From assembly GCA_946534895.1 (NCBI GenBank), contig CAMNDE010000015.1, positions 1 through 51,080 on the forward strand: a DNA stretch of 51,080 nt, read 5' to 3'. The notes below the pieces were generated by a model. The model did not search any database. It was not told where the DNA came from and worked only from the letters and a program-made list of their open reading frames with translations. Shown piece after piece: positions 24,361 through 31,480 of this stretch. The position numbers and the translations under genes are program-made. The stretch's first letter is position 1. Each line of letters begins with the position of its first letter. This DNA is from UBA2943 sp946534895. Its GTDB lineage: Bacteria; Bacillota; Clostridia; Christensenellales; Aristaeellaceae.

Positions 24361-24564
24361 TTACTGCTTTTTCTGAAGCCTTTCCTCGGTGCCGTCGGGA
24401 CGCCGGATGACCAGGGCCTGCAGCTGGGCTTCCATGCCGGCCCGGAACTCGCGCAGGTACGTTTCACGGAGTTCCTTCTGCTCCCTGACCTCCTCCGCCG
24501 TCAGGCCGGTGGAGCGGGATTTCTTTGCCAGCTCATTGATGCGGGCAATCATTTCAGGTTTCAA
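24361..24564 (-). CDS. UPF0291 (DUF896) protein
   Basis: This is a 67-residue helical protein with the family signature 'ARINELAKKSRSTGLTAEE', 'EQKELRETYLREFR' and a short C-terminal strand. Relatives include B. subtilis YnzC, linked loosely to the SOS response, with no firm function. The start is a TTG at 24564 with AAGGAGG nine nucleotides upstream; the longer ATG at 24585 lies inside the previous gene and lacks a ribosome-binding site. It overlaps the end of the Lgt-like gene, so it is translated from the same transcript. Confidence 0.88.
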   Translation of the reverse strand: MKPEMIARINELAKKSRSTGLTAEEVREQKELRETYLREFRAGMEAQLQALVIRRPDGTEERLQKKQ

Positions 24565-25441
24565 GGGGTGAAGCCTCCTTTTCACAGAGCCGTACCTGAT
24601 ACAGGGAAGCGGCGGTAAGCAGGATCAGGATCAGGACCATCAGGCCGTAGGCCAAGGCGCGGTTGCCCCAGCGGTCCACGCCGAACTCGCAGAAAATCCC
24701 GAGCCCGGCAAGTACCGGCACAGCGGTGAACAGCAGCCAGTTCCGCTTCCTGCTTCGGAAAAAGCATGTCCAGAAGGGTACAAGCAGCATCAGGAAGGCC
24801 AGCACCTGCTGGATCCGCACAAAGTGCACCACCAGATGCCCGTCATCCCGCAGGGATTCAAACAGCGTCTGGGTGGCGCCGAACAGGATCAGAAGCCGCA
24901 CCCAGATATGGCCGGCGGGCAGCTTGCGCTTCCGCAGGGAAAGTCCGATAAAGAAGAGCACCAGTGCCGCGGCGGCTTCCGGGAGCCACACGGGCAGGAA
25001 CCCGTCAGCCAGCTGCCCGAGAAAACCGGAGGCGAGGGCGGGGGACAGGGGCTTGCCCTGACCCAGCATGGTGCCGGATTCCGCAATGCGCTCCAGCGCG
25101 ATGGCCGGGAAGCAGGCCGTGACGGCCGCGTCCAGATAATGCCTGCGGTCCCTGTCAAACAGCAGCGCACTGAGCAGGATGCCCAGGAACGCGCCCATCA
25201 GGCTGTACCCGCCGTCCCAGAACCGCAGGGCCAGGGCGGGATTGGAGAGTGTGGTGATGTAATAGGTGCAGTTGCCGGCAATGAACACAAACCGTGAGCA
25301 TAGAAACACAAGCGGCGGGACCAGCAGAAACCGGGGCAGCAGACGGTCCGCGGGTATGCTTTTCTTTGCCAGCAGGGATGTCAGAACAAGGAAAAGAAGC
25401 AGGGCAAGTGCGCACAGGGCGCCGAACAGTGTGGGCATCAT
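24554..25441 (-). CDS. Lgt-like multispanning membrane protein
   Basis: This is a 295-residue protein with about seven hydrophobic segments. The middle part 'FWDGGYSLMGAFLGILLSALLFDRDRRHYLDA', followed by 'ALERIAESG', follows the layout of prolipoprotein diacylglyceryl transferase, where a G-rich loop and an 'R-x-GNF-x-N' motif bind phosphatidylglycerol. Here the conserved GNF is not present, so it may be a divergent Lgt or an enzyme with another lipid substrate. The ATG overlaps the stop of the upstream gene and there is an MM start pair. It is in a tightly overlapping operon with a phosphodiester-glycosidase-like protein and a GT2 glycosyltransferase, which suggests a role in envelope modification. 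Confidence 0.5.
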   Translation of the reverse strand: MMPTLFGALCALALLLFLVLTSLLAKKSIPADRLLPRFLLVPPLVFLCSRFVFIAGNCTYYITTLSNPALALRFWDGGYSLMGAFLGILLSALLFDRDRRHYLDAAVTACFPAIALERIAESGTMLGQGKPLSPALASGFLGQLADGFLPVWLPEAAAALVLFFIGLSLRKRKLPAGHIWVRLLILFGATQTLFESLRDDGHLVVHFVRIQQVLAFLMLLVPFWTCFFRSRKRNWLLFTAVPVLAGLGIFCEFGVDRWGNRALAYGLMVLILILLTAASLYQVRLCEKEASPLET

Positions 25442-26319
25442 GGCGTTTCTCCGTCCAGTCCCGAGTCCACAGCCGTGGCGAAATAGATGATGTCGGATAC
25501 CGAGCGCTCCGCCTCAAAGGACTTGGCGGAATAGTTTTCGGAGTTGAAGACCATGAGCGCCGAGTTCCCGCCGTCCAGGTTATAGGCCTGCAGGCAGCCC
25601 TTGCTGTGCATGAAGCTGGCCATTTCCTCCACCGTGCAGCCATCGCTGGAAGCGCGGCGGCCGTCCGCCACGCACAGAAGATAGCTCAGGGGTCCCGTCT
25701 GGCCGATGGCGCAGCGCGGTTCCGGACGGCGGATATTGTAGTTGTACTTCTCCGGCATGGCCTGAAGCTCGCCGTCCACCACCAGGGCGGGTCCGAAATT
25801 GAACACATTGACAATGGGCGTGTCCGATTCCACCAGCGCCTTCAGCTCAGCGGCGTCGGAGCGGATCAGGATATGGAAGTCACCGTTTGCGTCAATGACC
25901 AGCATGTCACGGCTCTTGAGCGGCTTTTTCCGGTACACTTCACCCATGCGCACCACGTATCCGCCTTCCTCGTTGCGGAAATAGTCGCCGCCGATGGCCA
26001 CCACCGCGTTGTTCTGGCGCGCGAGGGTGGAGATCCGGTTGGTCTTGCCCTTGGGCGTGACCGCTGTGCGCAGCTGGGAGGGATCGGCTATGGTCACCTC
26101 CGCCACATTGAACGTGCACCCGTCCACTTCCTCTCGGTACATGTGCACCTTCATGCTGGCGTCCTCAAAGCTGTCCTCCGTGAACCCTTCCGGACTTGCC
26201 ACATGCCCGGGCGTAAAGTCCAGGGGCAGGGCCTGCACGTCCTCGGAAAGGGCGGGGAGACAGACGAGCATGCAGAGCAGGACGAGAAGCGTGAGTTTAC
26301 AGGAAATCGTATTCGTCAT
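25438..26319 (-). CDS. Secreted phosphodiester glycosidase (NAGPA-domain) protein
   Basis: This is a 293-residue exported protein. The signal peptide covers about residues 1-25 ('LTLLVLLCMLVCLPALS'). The body has 'NNAVVAIGGDYF', 'FNFGPALVVDGE', 'PRCAIGQTG' and 'QAYNLDGGNSALMVF', the signature of the NAGPA/phosphodiester glycosidase domain, which cleaves GlcNAc-1-phosphate from phosphodiesters in lysosomes and acts on exopolymer-linked sugars in bacteria. The ATG at 26319 has GGAGG nine nucleotides upstream; the longer frame reading from 26382 lacks one. It overlaps the 49-residue peptide gene by 23 nt and the Lgt-like gene by about 4 nt. Confidence 0.87.
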   Translation of the reverse strand: MTNTISCKLTLLVLLCMLVCLPALSEDVQALPLDFTPGHVASPEGFTEDSFEDASMKVHMYREEVDGCTFNVAEVTIADPSQLRTAVTPKGKTNRISTLARQNNAVVAIGGDYFRNEEGGYVVRMGEVYRKKPLKSRDMLVIDANGDFHILIRSDAAELKALVESDTPIVNVFNFGPALVVDGELQAMPEKYNYNIRRPEPRCAIGQTGPLSYLLCVADGRRASSDGCTVEEMASFMHSKGCLQAYNLDGGNSALMVFNSENYSAKSFEAERSVSDIIYFATAVDSGLDGETP

Positions 26320-26446
26320 CAGTGCTTTCCTCCACATAGGTTTCCTGGGCGTCCTCCAGAATATCGCCGCTGGGCACGGCAAGACTGAAGAGAAACAGTT
26401 CCAGCAGAAGAATCAGACAGAGCAGAACGGAAATCCGGGATTTCAT
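26297..26446 (-). CDS. 49-residue membrane or exported peptide
   Basis: This is a short gene between the GT2 and phosphodiester-glycosidase genes. It reads MKSRISVLLCLILLLELF and continues with an acidic tail ('DILEDAQETYVEESTDDE'). Residues about 5-24 are hydrophobic, so it is either a single-pass membrane peptide with a negatively charged tail or a secreted peptide with an uncleaved signal. GGGAG lies upstream, its ATG overlaps the GT2 stop as ATGA, and its stop lies 23 nt inside the next gene. The strong coupling at both ends supports it as a real gene. Its family is unknown; it could be a subunit or regulator of the neighbouring proteins. Confidence 0.7.
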   Translation of the reverse strand: MKSRISVLLCLILLLELFLFSLAVPSGDILEDAQETYVEESTDDEYDFL

Positions 26447-27543
26447 TTCCTGCTCCCTTCCTTCCGCTCGGGGCGGAAGACCCAGACCTGCTGGAAATGA
26501 TAGTTCACAAAGTAGAGCACCGTATCACACAGAAGCTTGGCCACCCAGCGCGCCATGCCGATCTTCGTGAGCAGCGTGACGCCCAGATTGGACAGACAGA
26601 TGGAGGCGACGCAGAGCACGCCGTACTTCCAGGCCGAGCCCGAAGTGCTGCCGCGGAAGCGGAAGACAAAGGACTTGTTCAGGCAGAAGTTCAGAATGGA
26701 TGAAATGATGCGGGCCAGAAAGCCGGATACCCAGATGCGCGTGTTCAGGTCCTGCATGCCCAGGAGCGGGAGCAGCCAGGCGCTGAATACGGCCGCGGCC
26801 AGATTGTCCACCAGCATGCAGAAGATGGAAGCGCCCATGAACCGGATGAAGGAACCGAGAATCACCTTGTAGATGCGTACGGAATCCCGGATGGGATGGA
26901 AGTGCGTGCCCTCGTTGTTGTTCTCATACACCGTCTCAATGGTGACGGGCACCATGGGGATCTTCTCCCGGGCGCAGGCGATGAGCACGTTCATCTCATA
27001 CTCATACCGCTCACCTTCCACCTGGGACATGAAATCCAGGTGCCCGATATCGAACACCCGCAGGCCCGTCTGCGTATCCGGAAGCCAGACACCGTTGCAG
27101 ATGCGGAAGACCAGGGATGTGGTCTTGTTGCCGAAGCGCGACTTGGGCGGGATATTGGGCAGGTTGAAGTCCCGGGAGCCCAGGTACAGTCCGGGTTTGC
27201 CCTTTTCAAAGGCGGTGAGCACGTTCTTGCAGTCGGCCAGCTTGTGCTGTCCGTCCGCGTCCGCGGTGAGCACGGCCCGGGTCTGTCCGGGGTGCTCTGC
27301 GATCCAGGCGTAGGCGGTCTTGAGGGCCACGCCCTTGCCGTGATTCACGTCATGATGCAGCACGGTCACGTTTTCCCTTGTCTCCAGGTCCCGGAAAACC
27401 TTCTGGAAAGGTTCGCTGCTTCCGTCGTCGACCACGACAATGCGCTCAAACCCGGATTCGAGCAGCGAGTCCACATAGGGAGCAAGACGGTCATCCGGTT
27501 CCAGGGAAGGGATGACCACAGTGGTTGTATTGAGAAGTGACAT
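26443..27543 (-). CDS. GT2 glycosyltransferase fused to a GtrA-like membrane domain
   Basis: This is a 366-residue protein. Residues about 1-230 form a GT2 domain with 'IVVVDDGSS', 'TADADGQHKL' (DxD-type metal site) and 'DTQTGLRVF'. Residues about 235-366 hold four hydrophobic helices of the GtrA type ('NFCLNKSFVFRFRGS', 'YFVNYHFQQVWVFR'), which move lipid-linked sugars across the membrane. A dolichol-phosphate-mannose-synthase-like enzyme plus flippase in one chain would make and export a polyprenyl-phosphate sugar. GGAGG precedes the ATG. It heads an operon with four downstream genes, and the substrate is not known. Confidence 0.88.
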   Translation of the reverse strand: MSLLNTTTVVIPSLEPDDRLAPYVDSLLESGFERIVVVDDGSSEPFQKVFRDLETRENVTVLHHDVNHGKGVALKTAYAWIAEHPGQTRAVLTADADGQHKLADCKNVLTAFEKGKPGLYLGSRDFNLPNIPPKSRFGNKTTSLVFRICNGVWLPDTQTGLRVFDIGHLDFMSQVEGERYEYEMNVLIACAREKIPMVPVTIETVYENNNEGTHFHPIRDSVRIYKVILGSFIRFMGASIFCMLVDNLAAAVFSAWLLPLLGMQDLNTRIWVSGFLARIISSILNFCLNKSFVFRFRGSTSGSAWKYGVLCVASICLSNLGVTLLTKIGMARWVAKLLCDTVLYFVNYHFQQVWVFRPERKEGSRK

Positions 27544-27558
27544 CGGAAATCCTCCTGG

Positions 27559-28047
27559 TCAGTCTTGGGTACGGCAAAGGTCTGCGGGCACAGCACCGGT
27601 GCAGGCGATGAGATCGGCCGGTCTGAGCAGCACCTGGCATCCGCGGACGCCCGCGCTTACGGAAATGCATTCAAGGTCCAGGGCGCGCCGGTCGATCAGC
27701 GTGGGAAAGGCTTTCTTCATCCCGATGGGACTGCAGCCGCCGCGTACATACCCGGTCAGCGGAAGCAGGTCCTTCATGGGCAGCATCTGCACGCTCTTGT
27801 GTCCGGATGCGCGCGCCACCGCCTTCAGGTCCAGTTCATCGCATACAGGAATGACGCACACCAGGTGCCCGTTGTGATCATCGGTGAGCACCAGGGTCTT
27901 GTATACGGTCAGGGGATCCAGCCCCAGCTCCTCGGCTACCAGCTTGCCGTCAAAGGAACCCTCGGCCACCGGATACTCCCGGGTTTCATAGGAAATGCGT
28001 TCCCGGTCCAGATGCCGGAGCACATTGGTCTTGACCGCCTTGGCCAT
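27559..28047 (-). CDS. ybaK: Cys-tRNA(Pro)/Cys-tRNA(Cys) deacylase YbaK family
   Basis: This is a 162-residue cytoplasmic enzyme that hydrolyses Cys-tRNA-Pro, keeping proline codons accurate. It has 'ALDLECISVSAGVRGCQVLLRPADLI' and 'YVRGGCSPIGMKKAFPTL', typical of the YbaK domain with the catalytic K and the G-x-x-S/T-P loop. The ATG at 28047 has AGGAGG eight nucleotides upstream; the in-frame ATG at 28131 lies within the -35 box and is rejected. Its own promoter is just upstream, and it lies 15 nt before the GT2 gene, so the promoter may drive the whole envelope operon. Confidence 0.92.
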   Translation of the reverse strand: MAKAVKTNVLRHLDRERISYETREYPVAEGSFDGKLVAEELGLDPLTVYKTLVLTDDHNGHLVCVIPVCDELDLKAVARASGHKSVQMLPMKDLLPLTGYVRGGCSPIGMKKAFPTLIDRRALDLECISVSAGVRGCQVLLRPADLIACTGAVPADLCRTQD

Positions 28048-28102
28048 GATAAACCTCCTGCGCGCAGAGAAAAATGACATCCCGGCTTGCCGGGACACGA
28101 AA

Positions 28103-28131
28103 ATTATAGGACATTTCCATACCTGTGACAA
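28103..28131 (-). promoter_or_regulatory. Sigma-A promoter of ybaK and the downstream envelope operon
   Basis: On the minus strand TTGTCA (28126-28131) and TATAAT (28103-28108) have a 17-nt spacer. It diverges from the cyclophilin promoter about 120 nt away. A small palindrome CCCGGCTTGCCGGG lies in the leader at about 28081-28094. Confidence 0.85.
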
Positions 28132-28248
28132 TATTGAAGGGATGTGAATTTTTGGTTAACAGTGCACGCGTGGCGCGGCCTCCGGCTCAGGAATGCGTAT
28201 GCAACGGGACCGGCCGGCTCCGGAGCGGTCAGGCCCGCCGCGCATGAC

Positions 28249-28277
28249 TTGTAAAAGTATGGGCGAACTGTTACAAT
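28249..28277 (+). promoter_or_regulatory. Sigma-A promoter of the cyclophilin gene
   Basis: TTGTAA (28249-28254) and TACAAT (28272-28277) are separated by 17 nt. The start would lie near 28284, about 40 nt before the ATG. Confidence 0.75.
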
Positions 28278-28323
28278 AACAGCCGATATCCATTGGGTCC
28301 GAAGGGATTGAAAGGAGAACATC

Positions 28324-28842
28324 ATGGCACAGAATCCTACTTTTGTCATTACCATGGAAGACGGACGCGAAATGAAGGGTGAGCTGTATCCGGATATCGC
28401 GCCGGAAAGCGTGGGCAATTTCATCGCGCTGGCCAACAGCGGCTTCTATGACGGACTGATTTTCCACCGGGTCATTCCCGGGTTCATGATTCAGGGCGGC
28501 GATCCTCAGGGAACGGGCATGGGCGGCCCCGGATATTCCATCCGCGGCGAGTTCCAGGCCAACGGCTTTGCCAATCCGCTCAAGCATACCTACGGCGTTC
28601 TGTCCATGGCAAGGTCCATGATGCCCAACTCGGCCGGCAGCCAGTTCTTCATCATGACCAGCGACAGCCCGCATCTGGACGGTTCCTATGCGGCTTTCGG
28701 CAAGGTGCTTGAGGGCATGGACGTGGCGGACAGCATTGTGAATGTGCGCCGGGACGGCCGGGACCGGCCGCTGGTGGATCAGGTCATGAAGTCCATCCGG
28801 GTGGAAACCTTCGGCCAGACCTATCCGTTTGAACAGATGTAA
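28324..28842 (+). CDS. ppiB: Peptidyl-prolyl cis-trans isomerase, cyclophilin type
   Basis: This is a 172-residue cytoplasmic folding catalyst without a signal peptide. The cyclophilin core is complete: 'FIALANSGFYDGLIFHRVIPGFMIQGGDPQGTGMGGPGY', 'GVLSMARSMMPNSAGSQFFIM' and 'LDGSYAAFGKVLEGMDV', including the catalytic arginine in 'FHRVIPGF'. GAAAGGAGAACATC precedes the ATG. It is followed by a terminator that overlaps the zapA leader. Confidence 0.95.
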   Translation: MAQNPTFVITMEDGREMKGELYPDIAPESVGNFIALANSGFYDGLIFHRVIPGFMIQGGDPQGTGMGGPGYSIRGEFQANGFANPLKHTYGVLSMARSMMPNSAGSQFFIMTSDSPHLDGSYAAFGKVLEGMDVADSIVNVRRDGRDRPLVDQVMKSIRVETFGQTYPFEQM

Positions 28843-28847
28843 CAACC

Positions 28848-28887
28848 TGGCGCAGTATCAGGCTCCGGCCTGAGTGCGCCATTTTTT
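28848..28887 (+). terminator. Terminator whose U-tract abuts the zapA ribosome-binding site
   Basis: TGGCGCA (28848-28854) pairs with TGCGCCA (28875-28881), with an inner TCAGG/CCTGA stem, and TTTTTT follows. The GGAGG of zapA begins at about the next base (28888), so this hairpin sits directly before the zapA start signal. Confidence 0.85.
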
Positions 28888-28897
28888 GGAGGCAGAT

Positions 28898-29191
28898 ATG
28901 GCAGATCATGGGGAGAAGCGGAAGGTCAATGTGAATGTGGCCGGAAAGCTGTATACGCTGGTGACCAATGATGACCAGGCCTATGTGAACCGTGTGGCGG
29001 ATATTGCGGACCGCACGCTGCGCGAGACCGCCATGGCCACGCGCCAGAGCGTGCAGCAGGCGGGCCCGCTTGCCGTGATTTCCCTGGCGGACGAGCTGGT
29101 GAAGAGCCGGGATCAGATCACATACCTGGAAAAGGAACTGACCAGGCTGCGCCAGGCGCTGGAAGAAGCGGAGAAAAAGGCCAAGGCCTGA
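28898..29191 (+). CDS. zapA: Cell division protein ZapA
   Basis: This is a 97-residue protein that binds and bundles FtsZ at midcell. 'VNVAGKLYTLVTNDDQAYVNRVADIADRTLRE' is the N-terminal ZapA domain, followed by a coiled coil from about residue 70 rich in glutamate and lysine ('LEKELTRLRQALEEAEKK'). Length fits the family (85-110). The ATG at 28898 follows GGAGG. zapA followed by a U32 peptidase and mutS2 is a common Clostridia order. Confidence 0.92.
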   Translation: MADHGEKRKVNVNVAGKLYTLVTNDDQAYVNRVADIADRTLRETAMATRQSVQQAGPLAVISLADELVKSRDQITYLEKELTRLRQALEEAEKKAKA

Positions 29192-29211
29192 GAAAAAGCG
29201 GAGGAAGACGG

Positions 29212-31476
29212 ATGGAGATACTCGCTCCCTGCGGAACCATGGAAAGCCTGCATGCGGCCATCCGCGCCGGAGCCGACGCGGTGTACCTCGGGTACCGGGC
29301 GTTTTCCGCCCGTTCCGGGGCCGGAAACTTTGATGAGGACGAACTGCGGGAGGCCATCCGCCTTGCACACCTGCATCACGTGCGCGTGCATGTGACGGTG
29401 AACATACTGATCAAGGATACGGAACTGGATGAGGTCCGGAACGTGCTGGGCCTTGTGTGGCGCCTGGGCGCGGACGCTGTGCTCATCCAGGATCTGGGTG
29501 CCGTGGAGCTGGCGCGGGCCTGTTTTCCGGCCCTGCATGTGCATGCCAGCACGCAGATGGCGCTGCATAACCGCACAGGCGCCATGTTTGCGAAAAACCT
29601 CGGCATGACGCGTGTGGTGCTTGCCCGGGAATGCACGGCCGCGGAGGCCGCGCTTGCCTGCGGACAGGGGATTGAAGTGGAACTGTTCGGGCACGGCGCG
29701 CAGTGTGTGTCCGTGAGCGGGGAGTGTCTTCTGTCCTCCCAGATCGGCTCGCGCAGCGGAAACCGCGGGCGCTGCGCCCAGCCCTGCCGGCTCATGTATA
29801 CATGGCGCGGGCATACGGGGGCATACCTGAGTCCCAGGGACATCTGTCTCAGGAACCGTTTGGACGAGATGGAACAGATGGGCGTTGCCTCGCTGAAGAT
29901 CGAGGGCCGCCTGAAGCGCCCCGAGTACGTGAGCTGCGTCACGTCCAGCTACCGCAGCGGGCTTGACAGGCTGCACAGCGATAAGGACTGGAAGGCCGGA
30001 GCCGAAGAGATGCGCGCGCTGCGCCAGATCTTCCAGCGCGGCGGGTTCATGGAAGGCCATTTCGCCGGGGAAGAGGATGCCGCGGTCATTGAGCCTGAGC
30101 ACGTGAGCCATCAGGGCACAGCACTCGGCACGGTAACGGGATGCACCGGCCGGCTGGCCAGAGTGCGCCTGGACTGGCCACTGGAGCACGGTGACGAGAT
30201 CAGCTTCCCGGGCGGGGACATGATCTATTCCGGGATTTATGTGAAAACCGGGGACACGGCCGTGATCCGGCTCCGGGATGGGCTGAAGGTGGAAACTGGT
30301 GACGCGGTCCGGCTGCTGGTCAGCCAGCGTCAGCTGGAAATGGAGCGGGAACGCCCCATGCCCCGGATTCCGGTGAGCATGCGCCTTCGGGCATATCCCG
30401 GGCATGCGCTGGAGTTGACCATTACGGACGGAACTTCAACGGTCAGGGTCACTGGTCCGGAGGCGGATCCCGCGCGGAACCGGGCCATGACCGAAGAGGA
30501 TGCGCGCACGTCCCTGGAAAAGACCGGGGATACGCCGTTTGAGGCATCGGAGATTTCGGTGGAAACAGCCGGTGCCTTTGTGCCCAGGTCCGTGCTCAAT
30601 GAGCTGCGGCGCAGGGCACTGGAAGAAATGCAGGAAGCGCGGATCCGGGATTTTGCGCCGGAAATGGGAACGGAATCGCCGGCACCGGAGATCCGGCTGC
30701 CCGGACACGCGGTCCCGCCGCTTCTGATCTTCCGTACACCGGATCAGCTGAAGCAGGTGCCGGAAAACGTCCGGCTGTGCTGGCGTCCGGAGGATTACCG
30801 GATTCCGGCACTGGAAAAAGGCCTGCAGGGCATGCCCGGCCCGGTATGGCTGCACCTGCCCGTGGTCTGCGGTGAGCAGACACTGGACAGCCTGCAGCGC
30901 TTCATTCAGCAGCACAGGGAAAGGATCTCGGGCATTGTGCTCGGAAGCGTGGGCCAGCTGGGCCGGAAATGGGACCTGCCCTATGGCGCGGGCAGCGGCA
31001 TTCCGGTCATGAACCGGCGCAGTGCCGGAGTACTGTTCCGCCTGGGCTGCGAGTTTGTGACGGCGTCCACGGAACTGGACGCGGACGGGCTCAGGCAGCT
31101 GACCCGCGGCGAGCCGGATATTCTGGTCCCCGCGGCGGGGCGTCAGACGCTGATGCTCCTGTCCCACTGCCCCGCGAGAGTGCAGAAGGGACTGGACAGG
31201 AACCGCCGGGACTGCCGCATGTGCGACGCAGACAATCCTGACTCGGTCCGCGGCACAAGCCTGCGTGACCGGAAAGGTGCGGAATACCCGCTGATCCGGG
31301 AGCGCCTGCCCGAGGGCTGCGAGATCCGCATGCTCCAGATGGAGCCGGTGAACATTCTCCGGCAGGTCCGCGCGCTTGGCATGAACTGGAGCGCGGAAGT
31401 GACAGTGGAAACAGATTTGCCCCATCTTCTGGCAGAACCCTCCTCGGAGGGCCACTGGAAGCGGGCTGTGGAGTAA
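29212..31476 (+). CDS. U32 family peptidase with DUF3656 domain
   Basis: This is a 754-residue protein. The N-terminal third is the U32 peptidase domain, with 'MEILAPCGTMESLHAAIRAGADAVYLG', the signature 'VELFGHGAQCVSVSGECLLSS' and 'NRGRCAQPCRLMY'. The middle and C-terminal parts match the long DUF3656-containing form. Several U32 proteins turned out to be RNA or ubiquinone hydroxylases (RlhA, UbiU) rather than collagenases, so a 23S rRNA modification role is plausible but unproven here. Cysteines in 'CQRCR'-type spacing near residue 660 ('NRRDCRMCDADN') could bind a cluster. GGAGG precedes the ATG, and it is co-transcribed with mutS2 (4-nt gap). Confidence 0.9.
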   Translation: MEILAPCGTMESLHAAIRAGADAVYLGYRAFSARSGAGNFDEDELREAIRLAHLHHVRVHVTVNILIKDTELDEVRNVLGLVWRLGADAVLIQDLGAVELARACFPALHVHASTQMALHNRTGAMFAKNLGMTRVVLARECTAAEAALACGQGIEVELFGHGAQCVSVSGECLLSSQIGSRSGNRGRCAQPCRLMYTWRGHTGAYLSPRDICLRNRLDEMEQMGVASLKIEGRLKRPEYVSCVTSSYRSGLDRLHSDKDWKAGAEEMRALRQIFQRGGFMEGHFAGEEDAAVIEPEHVSHQGTALGTVTGCTGRLARVRLDWPLEHGDEISFPGGDMIYSGIYVKTGDTAVIRLRDGLKVETGDAVRLLVSQRQLEMERERPMPRIPVSMRLRAYPGHALELTITDGTSTVRVTGPEADPARNRAMTEEDARTSLEKTGDTPFEASEISVETAGAFVPRSVLNELRRRALEEMQEARIRDFAPEMGTESPAPEIRLPGHAVPPLLIFRTPDQLKQVPENVRLCWRPEDYRIPALEKGLQGMPGPVWLHLPVVCGEQTLDSLQRFIQQHRERISGIVLGSVGQLGRKWDLPYGAGSGIPVMNRRSAGVLFRLGCEFVTASTELDADGLRQLTRGEPDILVPAAGRQTLMLLSHCPARVQKGLDRNRRDCRMCDADNPDSVRGTSLRDRKGAEYPLIRERLPEGCEIRMLQMEPVNILRQVRALGMNWSAEVTVETDLPHLLAEPSSEGHWKRAVE

Positions 31477-31480
31477 AGCA

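Noticed and set aside
28081..28094. CCCGGCTTGCCGGG in the ybaK leader as an operator
   Set aside because: It is a short GC-rich hairpin with no matching copies that I can see in the window; it may just be leader structure.
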